DNA from: Muribaculaceae bacterium
GTDB taxonomy: Bacteria > Bacteroidota > Bacteroidia > Bacteroidales > Muribaculaceae
Assembly: GCA_022509205.1 (NCBI GenBank)
Contig: JAFLTR010000018.1
Coordinates: 1-42,484, forward strand
Length of the DNA: 42,484 nucleotides
Direction of reading: 5' to 3'
Shown in pieces: positions 34,137-42,484 of this stretch; within the stretch, counting starts at the first letter, position 1, and each line of letters starts with the position of its first letter. The notes under the pieces are model-generated. The model worked only from the letters and a program-made list of their open reading frames with translations. It was not told the origin of the DNA and ran no database searches. The position numbers were made by a program, and so were the translations under genes.

Positions 34137-36761
34137 TCAATTCAAGCCTTTCAAAGCCTGAATAGATGCATTGATAGTATCTATCTTATCAAGGGCATCC
34201 ATCTCCTTCTTCTTCTCAAGAGCCACAACCTGCTCCGGTGCATTTGCCACAAACTTCTCATTGGAAAGTTTTTTACGCACACTTTCCAGGAATCTGTTGT
34301 AATATGCCAAATCATTTTCTAGTTTCTTCAATTCCTCATCAAGATCGATCGACTGTTGGATAGGCACACTATATTCGGTGGCTCCCACAATGAATGAAGT
34401 GGCACCAGCCGGTTTCTCGTCGCTTTCAAGTATCGAAGAGATATTGCCGATCTTTTCAAGCACACTGTTAAGATCTCCATTGTGCTGACCTTTTACCAGC
34501 AATTGTAAAGCCTCTTTCTGGGGTATATTTTTTTGCTTGCGGATTGTGCGTATTCCGGCTATTGTCTCTTTCAAAGTTTCAAATTCAGAGATGATCTTAT
34601 CATCATAAGGTTTGGCTTCCGGAAGACGAGACACCATAATGCTTTCCCCTGCTCCTCGTTCCTCGAGATTCTGCCATAATTCTTCTGTGATGAAAGGCAT
34701 AAACGGATGCAGGAGTTTCAGTAAAGAGTCAAAGAAACGGAGAGTTGCATCATAAGTAGTTTTGTCAATAGGCGTGCCATAAGCCGGTTTAATAATTTCA
34801 AGATACCATGCGGAGAATTCATCCCAGAAAAGCTTATAGGAGGCCATCAAAGCTTCCGAAATTCTGAATTTACCCATAGAATCGGCTGTTTCCTCCAGGC
34901 ATTTCGACAGCATGGCGTCAAACCATTCCACAGCAATTTTTGAAGCTGACGGCTGAGGTTTTTCAGTGTCTACCTCCCAACCTTTCACGAGTCGGAAAGC
35001 ATTCCAGATCTTATTGCAGAAATTACGACCCTGTTCACAGAGTGAATCATCATACATGATGTCATGACCCGCAGGAGCCCCAAGCATAAGACCCATTCTC
35101 ACTCCGTCGGCTCCGAAACGATCGATGAGCTCAAGAGGATCCGGGGAGTTGCCTAAGGATTTCGACATCTTTCTGCCCAACTTGTCTCTCACGATTCCAG
35201 TGAAATATACATTGGAGAAGGGTTTCTCATCCGCAAAGGCATACCCGGCAATGATCATCCTTGCCACCCAGAAAAATATGATATCCGGAGCTGTAACAAG
35301 GTCAGTTGTGGGATAATAATACTTGAACTCCTTGTTGTCGGGATCGAGGATGCCGTTAAAGAGTGACAGTGGCCAAAGCCAGGAAGAGAACCATGTGTCG
35401 AGACAATCCGGATCTCTTCTGAGGTCGGCCAGTGTCAATTCTGGATTGCCACTCTTTTCTATTGCTTTCAAAAGGGCTTCTTCATCACTTTCCGCCACTA
35501 CATACCCTCCGTCGGGAAGATAATATGCCGGTATCTGATGGCCCCACCATAACTGGCGAGAAATACACCAGTCTTTGATATTCGACATCCAGTATCTGTA
35601 TGTGTTGCGGAATTTATCGGGAACGAACTTGATGTCGCCTTTTTCCACAGCTTCAAGTGCCGGCTTGGCAAGACCTTCCATCTTAACAAACCATTGCATC
35701 GAAAGCTTGGGTTCTATCACAGCGTCCGTTCTTTCAGAATGTCCCACTTTATTCACATAGTCTTCTGTTTTCTCGAGAAGACCCTTCTCTTTCAAATCTT
35801 CCGATATTTTCTTACGCACGTCAAAGCGGTCCATACCCACATACATGCCACCTTTCTCTGAAATTGTGCCGTTGTCATTGAAAATATCTATGCTTTCGAG
35901 ATTATATTTGTCTCCGAGCATATAGTCGTTGACATCGTGGGCCGGTGTTACCTTAAGGCAACCAGTTCCGAATTCCATCTCTACATAATCATCCATTATT
36001 ACCGGGACCGACCTGCCCACGAGCGGAACAATCACTCTCTTCCCTTTAAGCCATTGATAACGCTCATCATTGGGATTCACGCATACTGCCGTGTCTCCGA
36101 GTATAGTTTCCGGACGGGTAGTTGCCACAACTATATATTTATCCGGTTCGCCGTCAACCACATATCTTAGATAGAAAAGTTTGCTGTTTTCTTCCTTGTA
36201 GATAACCTCTTCATCAGAGAGAGCTGTAAGGGCCTTTGGATCCCAGTTTACCATTCTGACCCCACGGTAAATAAGACCTCGGTTATATAGGTCGTTGAAA
36301 ACGTGGATTACACTTTTCGACCTTATTTCATCCATTGTGAAGGCTGTACGTTCCCAGTCGCAGGAGGCACCGAGTTTTCGCAGCTGTTGAAGTATTATGC
36401 CTCCATATTTTTTTGTCCAGTCCCATGCATGGTCAAGAAACTGCTCGCGGGTCAGATCGGATTTTGAAATACCCTCCTCAGCAAGCTTAGCCACCACTTT
36501 GGCCTCTGTCGATATAGCCGCATGGTCGGTGCCGGGCACCCACAGCGCATTCTTGCCAAGCATCCGGGCTCTGCGGGTCAGAATATCCTGAATGGTATTG
36601 TTGAGCATGTGGCCCATGTGGAGCACTCCGGTGACATTGGGCGGCGGAATAACGATACAGAAGGGCTCTCTGTCATCCGGCTCCGAACGAAACAATCCAT
36701 GTTCCATCCAATATGAATACCATTTGTTTTCTACATCTTTAGGATTATATTGTGCATCCAT
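34137..36761 (-). CDS. valS: Valyl-tRNA synthetase
   Basis: An 874-residue class Ia synthetase. The HIGH motif is in [15 protein letters not shown] (residues about 40-54). The editing (CP1) domain has [13 protein letters not shown], and the KMSKS loop is [17 protein letters not shown] near residue 532. An anticodon-binding helix bundle is followed by a C-terminal coiled coil ([20 protein letters not shown] onward). It matches Val rather than Leu/Ile enzymes in the start pattern [19 protein letters not shown]. It is convergent with ald and upstream of no other gene. Confidence 0.97.
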   Translation of the reverse strand: MDAQYNPKDVENKWYSYWMEHGLFRSEPDDREPFCIVIPPPNVTGVLHMGHMLNNTIQDILTRRARMLGKNALWVPGTDHAAISTEAKVVAKLAEEGISKSDLTREQFLDHAWDWTKKYGGIILQQLRKLGASCDWERTAFTMDEIRSKSVIHVFNDLYNRGLIYRGVRMVNWDPKALTALSDEEVIYKEENSKLFYLRYVVDGEPDKYIVVATTRPETILGDTAVCVNPNDERYQWLKGKRVIVPLVGRSVPVIMDDYVEMEFGTGCLKVTPAHDVNDYMLGDKYNLESIDIFNDNGTISEKGGMYVGMDRFDVRKKISEDLKEKGLLEKTEDYVNKVGHSERTDAVIEPKLSMQWFVKMEGLAKPALEAVEKGDIKFVPDKFRNTYRYWMSNIKDWCISRQLWWGHQIPAYYLPDGGYVVAESDEEALLKAIEKSGNPELTLADLRRDPDCLDTWFSSWLWPLSLFNGILDPDNKEFKYYYPTTDLVTAPDIIFFWVARMIIAGYAFADEKPFSNVYFTGIVRDKLGRKMSKSLGNSPDPLELIDRFGADGVRMGLMLGAPAGHDIMYDDSLCEQGRNFCNKIWNAFRLVKGWEVDTEKPQPSASKIAVEWFDAMLSKCLEETADSMGKFRISEALMASYKLFWDEFSAWYLEIIKPAYGTPIDKTTYDATLRFFDSLLKLLHPFMPFITEELWQNLEERGAGESIMVSRLPEAKPYDDKIISEFETLKETIAGIRTIRKQKNIPQKEALQLLVKGQHNGDLNSVLEKIGNISSILESDEKPAGATSFIVGATEYSVPIQQSIDLDEELKKLENDLAYYNRFLESVRKKLSNEKFVANAPEQVVALEKKKEMDALDKIDTINASIQALKGLN

Positions 36762-36900
36762 TATTAGTTAGATATTTATAAGTGTTTCTTTCTGCGTCAA
36801 TAGTATCAAATCAATCGTAAAAGTATTCTATCAGCAAATTTCGGTTTAATACCATGACTCATTGGATTTTTGTCATTAAGGTTTGAAAGAGAAATTTATC

Positions 36901-37761
36901 CTAATCTCCTAAATATCCCTTAAGGAGGTCGCTTTTATGGCTTTTCAGGCGCTTAATGGCTTTCTCCTTTATCTGTCGGACTCTCTCCCGGGTTAATCCT
37001 AACTTGTCGCCTATCTCCTCAAGAGTCATCTCCGGATATCCGATGCCGAAAAACATCTTGATAATATCCCTTTCCCTTTCGTATAGCTGCTTAAGGGCTC
37101 TGTCTATCTCTTTTGACAGACTCTCACGGTAAAGTTGCCGGTCGGCCATCGGGCTGTCATTGTTGCTCAAGATATCGAGCAAAGAATTGTCTTCTCCATC
37201 CATAAAAGGAGCGTCGACGGAAATATGCCTTCCGGAAACCTTTAAAGTGTCAGCCACTTTGTCTACAGGCATACCGAGCCTTTCAGCCAATTCCTCAGGT
37301 GAAGGCTTACGTTCATTCTCTTGCTCGAACTTTGAAAGCTCCTTGGAAATCTTGTTGAAAGATCCCACCTGGTTAAGGGGTAATCTTACAATGCGGCTCT
37401 GTTCCGCCAGAGCCTGAAGTATGCTCTGACGAATCCACCAAACGGCATAGGAGATGAATTTGAATCCTCTTGTTTCGTCGAATTTCTGTGCTGCGCGTAT
37501 CAGTCCAAGATTGCCTTCATTTATCAGATCAGGCAGACTCAAACCCTGGTTCTGGTATTGTTTCGCTACAGAAACGACAAACCGGAGGTTGGCCCTGGTC
37601 AGCTTTTCAAGAGCTGCATGGTCTCCCTCACGGATTCTTTGAGCCAATTCAACTTCCTCGGCTGCTGAAATCATCTCCTCCCTCCCTATTTCTTGTAGAT
37701 ATTTGTCTAAGGAGGCGCTTTCTCTGTTTGTTATGGATTTAGTTATTTTTAATTGCCGCAT
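36901..37761 (-). CDS. rpoD: Primary sigma factor RpoD/SigA (canonical Bacteroidetes form)
   Basis: A 286-residue sigma-70 factor without region 1.1, the normal Bacteroidetes architecture. It begins [20 protein letters not shown], essentially the canonical start, with region 1.2 ([14 protein letters not shown]). Region 2 follows: [20 protein letters not shown], then [16 protein letters not shown]. Region 3 has the linker finger [17 protein letters not shown]. Region 4.2 is [20 protein letters not shown]. It should direct transcription from TAnnTTTG promoters. It lies 18 bases downstream of a second primary-type sigma gene on the same strand, so both may be on one transcript. Confidence 0.94.
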   Translation of the reverse strand: MRQLKITKSITNRESASLDKYLQEIGREEMISAAEEVELAQRIREGDHAALEKLTRANLRFVVSVAKQYQNQGLSLPDLINEGNLGLIRAAQKFDETRGFKFISYAVWWIRQSILQALAEQSRIVRLPLNQVGSFNKISKELSKFEQENERKPSPEELAERLGMPVDKVADTLKVSGRHISVDAPFMDGEDNSLLDILSNNDSPMADRQLYRESLSKEIDRALKQLYERERDIIKMFFGIGYPEMTLEEIGDKLGLTRERVRQIKEKAIKRLKSHKSDLLKGYLGD

Positions 37762-37779
37762 TATCGATTTTTAGGATTA

Positions 37780-38643
37780 TTATTCACCCAGATAACTTCT
37801 GAGCAACTTACTTTTCTGACCCTTTAGGCGCTTGATGGCTTTCTCCTTGATCTGGCGTACACGCTCGCGGGTCAGGTCGAATTTGTCGCCGATCTCTTCA
37901 AGTGACATTTCCTGACACCCGATACCGAAGAACATTTTCAGGATCTCCCTCTCTCTGTCGAAAAGTTGCATCAGAGCGCGGTCGATCTCTTTGGAAAGGC
38001 TCTCTTTATTAAGGACGGAGTCAGCACGTGGACTGTCGTTGTTGGGAAGAACGTCGAGCAATGAACCGTCTTCTCCATCTGCAAAGGGAGCATCCATAGA
38101 GATGTGTTTACCTGAAACCTTGATAAGTTCCTCTATCTTGTTGGCCGGCAGATCGAGTATCTCGCTCAGCTCATCGGGTGAAGGGAGGCGTCCGTGTTTC
38201 TGCTCAAATTCCATATTGGCCTGTGAAATCTTTTTCTGAATACCCACCTGGTTTTGGGGCAGACGCACAATACGGGTCTGTTCTTCGAGAGCCGAAAGTA
38301 TGCTCTGGCGAATCCACCACACTGCATAGGAGATGAATTTGAAACCACGCGTCTCATCGAATTTCTCTGCCGCACGGATAAGACCGATATTTCCTTCGTC
38401 GATAAGATCTTCAAGACTAAGACCTTGATTCTGATATTGTTTTGCCACTGAAACCACAAATCGTAGATTTGCCATCACAAGTTTGTTTCTGGCTTCTACA
38501 TCCCCTTTTTTGATCTTTTGGGTGAGTTCCACCTCTTCATTGGCGCTGATTAGGTCGCAATGGCCAATCTCTTGAAGATATTTCTCAATAGAACGAGTGC
38601 CTCGAGCTGTGATATTGCCCGGAGTGATTTTTAATTGCCTCAT
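37780..38643 (-). CDS. Second primary-type sigma-70 factor (RpoD paralogue)
   Basis: A 287-residue paralogue starting [20 protein letters not shown]. The core helices of regions 2 and 4.2 are almost the same as in the downstream gene: [18 protein letters not shown] and [18 protein letters not shown] are shared. Differences gather in region 1.2 (IGHCDLIS), region 2.4/3.0 ([20 protein letters not shown] instead of [20 protein letters not shown]) and the finger ([17 protein letters not shown]). It probably arose by tandem duplication and reads similar promoters. Whether it is the housekeeping or an alternative factor cannot be decided from sequence; the downstream gene is closer to the usual RpoD. 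Confidence 0.88.
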   Translation of the reverse strand: MRQLKITPGNITARGTRSIEKYLQEIGHCDLISANEEVELTQKIKKGDVEARNKLVMANLRFVVSVAKQYQNQGLSLEDLIDEGNIGLIRAAEKFDETRGFKFISYAVWWIRQSILSALEEQTRIVRLPQNQVGIQKKISQANMEFEQKHGRLPSPDELSEILDLPANKIEELIKVSGKHISMDAPFADGEDGSLLDVLPNNDSPRADSVLNKESLSKEIDRALMQLFDREREILKMFFGIGCQEMSLEEIGDKFDLTRERVRQIKEKAIKRLKGQKSKLLRSYLGE

Positions 38644-38753
38644 AAAATTACTTAGTTATTGCGCAATAAGTATTTTTAAACCTGTAGTCGTTTTCTTCTT
38701 TTGCATTTTACTGCCTTAACTTAAACGAGAAAAAAATTATATTATTATAAAAA

Positions 38754-38800
38754 AATCAAAAAAAATAAGAAACGAGGAAATTTTTTATTTCCCTCGTTTC
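38754..38800 (-). terminator. Terminator downstream of the HtrA gene
   Basis: On the minus strand GAAACGAGGGAAAT and ATTTCCTCGTTTC form a long stem with one bulged G around AAAAA, followed by TTATTTTTTTT. It lies about 100 bases after the HtrA stop and before the sigma genes. Confidence 0.8.
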
Positions 38801-38899
38801 ATAAATGTTTTATTATCAGTGCGTTGTCTTTCTTAATTTTTTACAGATTTTTAAATGGACAATGCGAAATTTTCATGTGATGAGATGCGTCCAGGCTTT

Positions 38900-40450
38900 T
38901 TACTCCGGCTGAAGGTTTACCGCATAATAGTATTTACGGCCTGAAGGATAGTATCCGGTCAGGAACATCACCTTATCATCATCCTCGCTCTTAGTGATTT
39001 GATTGTAGATCTTCTCCACATCATCCACCGAATTGACGGCAAAACCGTTAATCTCTGTAATAATGAATCCATCCTTTACTCCTGCGTCCTTGAAAGGACC
39101 GTTTTTAATGCCCTGCACACTCACACCGTTTCTGATGCCAAGTTTCTTCTTGATGTCATCATTCACTTTCATGAATGCACAGCCTACATCGGAAAATTCA
39201 CCTTTTTTGGTTATCTGTGTGCTCCCCTGGGTATTCCGGAGGGTTGCAGTCTTAGTCTCCTTCTTGTTATTGCGGTAATATGTCACGGAAATCTGATCAC
39301 CGGGACGGTATTTGCTTAACTGTTCCACAAGTTGTGGGAAACTTTGTACGTCGACCCCATTAATAGCTGTGATTACATCATTTTCTTTCAATCCGAGTTC
39401 CATAGCTGTACTCCTGTCGTTAACCTCCCTCACCAATAGTCCGGATTTCACGGCAGTGATATCTTTTTCTTTGGCAAGTTTTGCGTCGAGTTCCGTCACA
39501 GCGCATCCCAAAACAGCTCTCTGTACTGTGCCATATTGCATAAGGTCTACCATTACCTTCTTAACTATTGAAGTTGGAATAGCGAAAGAGAAGCCTGAGT
39601 AGCTGCCGGTATTCGAATAGATTGCGGAATTGATACCGATCAATTCACCTTTTAGATTAACCAGTGCACCTCCTGAATTTCCGGGATTAAGGGCGGCATC
39701 GGTTTGAATAAAGGATTCGATACCGATATGTCCGTTTCGGCTGTTGCTTCCCAAAGAACGGGCTTTGGCGCTTACGATACCTGCAGTGACTGTGGAATTG
39801 AATCCAAAAGGATTACCCACGGCAAGCACCCATTCACCGATCTTGACAGCTTCGCTGTCGCCGAAAGTAATGGCTGAAAGCCCGGTTGCATCGATCTTAA
39901 TCAGGGCGAGGTCGGTGGCTTCATCGGTGCCAACCACTGTTGCTTCATAAGTGGAATTATCATTAAGAAGCACTTCAAGTTTGTCAGCTCCTGCAATAAC
40001 ATGGTTGTTGGTGACAATATATCCGTCTTCAGAAAGAATTACACCTGATCCAAGTCCAGTTTGCACCGGCTCGGTGCTCCGTTGTTGCTGTTGGCCGCGG
40101 CGCTGAGGCTGCTGGTTGCCTTGGGGTCCGAAAAAGAAATCGAAAAGTCCGAACGGGTCGTAACCACCACCGTTGCCATATTGGTTCTGACGTGGAGCTG
40201 CAAAACTCTTGATACACACCACCTCATTTACAGTACTTTCAGCTGCCACTGTAAAATCTGTCTCGAAAGAGGTGGGATGTGACGCTGTGCGGATGAATTG
40301 GCTCTGTTCTATAGCGAATGTTTGCTCTTGTTGATCTTCTTGCAAAGCTGCACGTTCCATTTGCGTGCCATGTGACTTCATACAAGAAGCTAATGTCATT
40401 GTTGTCAATGCAAGACAGAAACCGTAATTTAAAAATTTCTTCATATTCAT
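38900..40450 (-). CDS. HtrA/DegP-family serine protease (Do-like)
   Basis: A 516-residue periplasmic protease/chaperone. The N-terminal signal LNYGFCLALTTMTLASC ends in a possible lipobox (Leu-Ala-Ser-Cys), so the protein may be lipid-anchored. A Gly/Gln/Pro-rich linker (GNGGGYDPFGLFDFFFGPQG) precedes the trypsin-like domain with the triad His150 (NNHVIAG), Asp180 (TDLALIKID) and Ser259 (NPGNSGGAL). Two PDZ domains follow, with GLKENDVITAINGVDV and GVKDGFIITEINGFAV. The family degrades or refolds damaged envelope proteins. The frame extends to 40507, but ATG 40450 (MNMKKFL) or 40444 puts a proper signal peptide at the start. A -7-like GATATTTG (40505-40512, one mismatch) lies upstream. Confidence 0.93.
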   Translation of the reverse strand: MNMKKFLNYGFCLALTTMTLASCMKSHGTQMERAALQEDQQEQTFAIEQSQFIRTASHPTSFETDFTVAAESTVNEVVCIKSFAAPRQNQYGNGGGYDPFGLFDFFFGPQGNQQPQRRGQQQQRSTEPVQTGLGSGVILSEDGYIVTNNHVIAGADKLEVLLNDNSTYEATVVGTDEATDLALIKIDATGLSAITFGDSEAVKIGEWVLAVGNPFGFNSTVTAGIVSAKARSLGSNSRNGHIGIESFIQTDAALNPGNSGGALVNLKGELIGINSAIYSNTGSYSGFSFAIPTSIVKKVMVDLMQYGTVQRAVLGCAVTELDAKLAKEKDITAVKSGLLVREVNDRSTAMELGLKENDVITAINGVDVQSFPQLVEQLSKYRPGDQISVTYYRNNKKETKTATLRNTQGSTQITKKGEFSDVGCAFMKVNDDIKKKLGIRNGVSVQGIKNGPFKDAGVKDGFIITEINGFAVNSVDDVEKIYNQITKSEDDDKVMFLTGYYPSGRKYYYAVNLQPE

Positions 40451-40653
40451 AACCGTATCTGTTAGGTTGTCTCTTACGAGCATTAATTTTCTATATAGAC
40501 AATGCAAATATCGGTTCGTTATTTTAGATTACGCTATATTTTAAGTTAATTTAATAAAAATTTCATTCTCTTCAATTTTCAGCTTCATTTTTCACACCTT
40601 CTTACTCCTTATCTATCGATATCTCCGATGTTTTATTGTCATGGTCGAAGGTC

Positions 40654-41089
40654 TTAGGTGTCTATGAAGCTTTCCTCGGGCGAGACTAGGGTACCCAGGT
40701 TATCTTTCATCCAGTCGCCGATCTCACGGGTGCTGGTACCAAGGGCGTACATGCTGATGATCCTCTCTGCCATCCCTTCGGCCAGCATCGTCTCCATTTT
40801 CTTGATGAACTGTGGATCGAAACTCGCATCCCTGTCTCTTGGCGTACTCACCGTTACCTCGCCTACAGGGGTCTTAACCATCTTGTCCATCTTGCCGTTA
40901 CGTCGGTTGCCACCGGCTCTTGACTCCTCGGTCAGATTGGCATCCATCTCCCCTTCAAGGGCTGCGTTAAGTATCTTCTCCAACATCGGTGCAAAGGCAC
41001 CGTCCTTGCCGAACATCGGCTTGCTGTTATTTATATCTTCAAGAACCTTTTACTCCAAGAGCATAGAAATCCAATTCTTTTTCCATCAT
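40654..41089 (-). pseudogene. IS256-family transposase remnant, frameshifted and truncated
   Basis: The intact stretch (40654-41016 and a little upstream) reads FGKDGAFAPMLEKILNAALE followed by GEMDANLTEESRAGGNRRNG and STPRDRDASFDPQFIKKMET, which is the N-terminal third of IS256/Mutator-type transposases. The natural start, MMEKELDFYALGV from the ATG at 41089, is split from this frame by a one-base indel near an A-run at about 41046-41055; the other frame resumes at VLEDINNSKPMFGKDG. The protein ends early (SPEESFIDT, then stop), so the catalytic DDE core is missing. An IS-like inverted repeat lies just upstream. Confidence 0.85.
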
Positions 41090-41091
41090 CG

Positions 41092-41142
41092 CTGTGTCTG
41101 AGACAAATGTCCTCATTTTTCTCTTTACTTTGTCTGACACAG
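41092..41142. mobile_element. Probable terminal inverted-repeat end of the IS256-type remnant
   Basis: CTTTGTCTGACACAG (41128-41142) is the complement of CTGTGTCAGACAAAG, the kind of end found on IS256-family elements. An inverted, slightly altered copy (CTGTGTCTGAGACAAA, 41092-41107) follows inside it. The opposite end of the element was not found, so only about 490 bases of the element seem to remain (40654-41142). Confidence 0.6.
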
Positions 41143-41191
41143 TTTATTTTACACTCTCGAAATAGCTGTTTGATAAGATTTATTCTTTAAT

Positions 41192-41713
41192 TTAATACTC
41201 GCCGATATAATCTTCGTAAAACTGCCATAGGGTGTCAGAGAATCCCCATCCTGTACCATCCACAGATTCTAACATCTTTATGATTCGACCATTAAATTGG
41301 AGAATTAAACCATTTGAGGCGATAAACTGAGCTGCCTTTTTGAAATTATTTTCCAACGAAATATAAAAGTTTTCGTAAAAATCGCCAAATTCAACAATTT
41401 GTTCGCATCCAAGTTCTATGTAATAAAGCATTAGGTCGGCAATAGCAACCGGATCCGTTACCTTCTTCTTAAAATCAGAAATAATTTTATTACATTCTCT
41501 AAAACTTGGATCTTTAGGGTAATCCTTTCTAGTGTAAAATTGACTATATATTAATTTCTTTGCTCTGTCGAGTTCTAAATGAACATTTGGTTGTAAATAA
41601 AATTCAAGCCAACTTTTTGCTTGATCCGTTGCATCATACAGTTGAAGCAGGATGTCTATAACTTCCTCTTTTGAAAGATTTTGAAGATACTTTTTTAATT
41701 TAGCTTTTGACAT
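41192..41713 (-). CDS. DUF6155-like protein of unknown function
   Basis: A 173-residue soluble protein starting MSKAKLKKYLQNLSKEEVID and ending GWGFSDTLWQFYEDYIGEY. It appears wholly helical, with a conserved-looking ADLMLYYIELGCEQIVEFGD core and the C-terminal Gly-Trp-Gly-Phe motif. From memory it resembles the DUF6155 family of Bacteroidetes, whose function is not known. It has no signal peptide or membrane segment. It starts 24 bases after the stop of the HTH-Panacea antitoxin-like gene on the same strand, so the two are probably co-transcribed and could be partners. It is AT-rich like its neighbour. Confidence 0.7.
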   Translation of the reverse strand: MSKAKLKKYLQNLSKEEVIDILLQLYDATDQAKSWLEFYLQPNVHLELDRAKKLIYSQFYTRKDYPKDPSFRECNKIISDFKKKVTDPVAIADLMLYYIELGCEQIVEFGDFYENFYISLENNFKKAAQFIASNGLILQFNGRIIKMLESVDGTGWGFSDTLWQFYEDYIGEY

Positions 41714-41737
41714 ATTTCTTTACTATACTATATTTAC

Positions 41738-42484
41738 CTATAATAATTTCAGACGAAAGGCTTCATCATAGGGAATGTAGGATTGAGTATTTGATGCATT
41801 TTTCCATCCTTCTTCCTGATGACTGGCTTCGATTATTTCTGACACCATTAACGATTTAAGTTTTTCCACTACATATTTTATGGATTCTTTTTCACCGGCT
41901 GATAATTCTTTAACTTCTAAATCAGAAGAACAAGACAGGAGGGTATTAACCATTCCATGAGCTTCAATCATCTTTTTTTTGAGATTTGGTATATTATCAT
42001 AGATTGTGGCATAATGGTCCGGAACAGGACCAAAATTCAACGCTCTGTATTGGAGTCCACTGATTGACTGTCCGGTTTTCCTATAATTGCAGAAATCAGC
42101 ATAGAACATCAATTTATTAAGTTTTGTTGGAAAGACCTCTCCATGTATATGGATAATATATTGCACCATTTCAAAAAGTTTGGCTATTTTCTTTTGACCA
42201 TACCCATTGCAAATACTTCTGCTATTATCATGATAAATTATTTGATGCAAAGCTGAATATTCTTCTTCTTTCTCGTCACTCATATTGATAGAGGTAAGAA
42301 CTTTATTATATTCCGAATATTGGAAAGAATCTTTGCATCCCTTTAACAATCCTAAAATCACCAGCTTATCTTTGATGGCAGCAATCATTTTCCCATTTGA
42401 TTCTGATGGTACTTCACCGGCTTCATATTTCGCATACTGATTGGTCCCAAATCCGAGAATACGGGAAATTTGAGAATAATTCAG
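41738..42484 (-). CDS. HTH-Panacea (DUF4065/SocA-like) antitoxin-type protein, 5' end outside the window
   Basis: 248 codons are visible and the frame is still open at the right edge. The upstream part reads NYSQISRILGFGTNQYAKYE followed by AGEVPSESNG, a Cro/C1-type helix-turn-helix like that of MqsA-type antitoxins. From about visible residue 105 the Panacea/DUF4065 domain begins: KLNKLMFYADFCNYRKTGQS, then ISGLQYRALNFGPVPDHYAT. In characterised systems, Panacea-domain proteins neutralise diverse toxins encoded next to them, and SocA is a proteolytic adaptor of the same family. The ATG at 42388 would remove the HTH and is unlikely to be the true start. The zinc-binding N-terminus often seen in MqsA-like relatives would lie outside the window. 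Confidence 0.85.
   Translation of the reverse strand: MNYSQISRILGFGTNQYAKYEAGEVPSESNGKMIAAIKDKLVILGLLKGCKDSFQYSEYNKVLTSINMSDEKEEEYSALHQIIYHDNSRSICNGYGQKKIAKLFEMVQYIIHIHGEVFPTKLNKLMFYADFCNYRKTGQSISGLQYRALNFGPVPDHYATIYDNIPNLKKKMIEAHGMVNTLLSCSSDLEVKELSAGEKESIKYVVEKLKSLMVSEIIEASHQEEGWKNASNTQSYIPYDEAFRLKLL

Noticed and set aside
40451-40507. Longer HtrA form starting at 40507
   Set aside because: It would place 19 residues, including charged ones, ahead of a good signal peptide that begins at 40450 or 40444.

Overview
The window looks like a chromosomal segment of a Bacteroidota bacterium, order Bacteroidales, probably a gut lineage such as Muribaculaceae or a near relative. The reasons are: several promoters with the Bacteroidetes -7 box TAnnTTTG; a short (286-287 aa) primary sigma factor without region 1.1; a UpxY-type NusG paralogue heading a polysaccharide operon; a split methylmalonyl-CoA mutase (MutA/MutB); a Bacteroides-like rhamnose operon; and the PMCA-type ATPase and AAA-ATPase families typical of the group. 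The genus is inference; no rRNA or tRNA gene was found.

Region 1 (1-9152, all minus strand) is the start of a capsule/exopolysaccharide locus that runs off the left edge. In transcription order it holds a UpxY antiterminator, a Wza-like outer-membrane export lipoprotein, a fused Wzc-like co-polymerase/tyrosine kinase, a Wzx-type flippase, a DegT-family sugar aminotransferase, and then an AT-rich tailoring cassette of an ATP-grasp ligase, a compact PLP-dependent enzyme and a GNAT acetyltransferase cut by the window edge. Region 2 (9153-9882) is a mosaic of palindromic and tandem repeats, followed by the promoter and structured leader of nhaA. Copies or relatives of these palindromes also lie next to, and inside, the tyrosine-kinase gene.

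Region 3 (9883-16586) has nhaA on the plus strand, then a complete minus-strand L-rhamnose operon rhaM-rhaB-rhaA-rhaT-rhaD: mutarotase, kinase, isomerase, permease and aldolase. Region 4 (16839-21321) carries two secreted glycoside hydrolases (GH2 and GH13) without SusC/SusD neighbours. Region 5 (21393-25532) is mutA-mutB, ending in a strong terminator. Region 6 (25536-27395) is an AT-rich insert with a remnant of an AAA-ATPase gene and two glycosyltransferases. Region 7 (27473-33955) holds a calcium P-type ATPase, trpS, an SpmA-SpmB fusion and alanine dehydrogenase on the plus strand. Region 8 (34137-40450, minus) holds valS, two tandem primary-type sigma factors and an HtrA protease. Region 9 (40654-42484, minus) is accessory DNA: a decayed IS256-type element, a DUF6155-like gene, and a partial gene for an HTH-Panacea (DUF4065/SocA-like) antitoxin.

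The points most worth a second look are the palindrome family and its in-frame copy in the kinase domain, the HTH-Panacea/DUF6155 pair as a possible toxin-antitoxin module, the tandem sigma factors, the nhaA leader RNA, and the low-GC sugar-tailoring cassette. All family assignments rest on motifs read by eye; no database search was possible.
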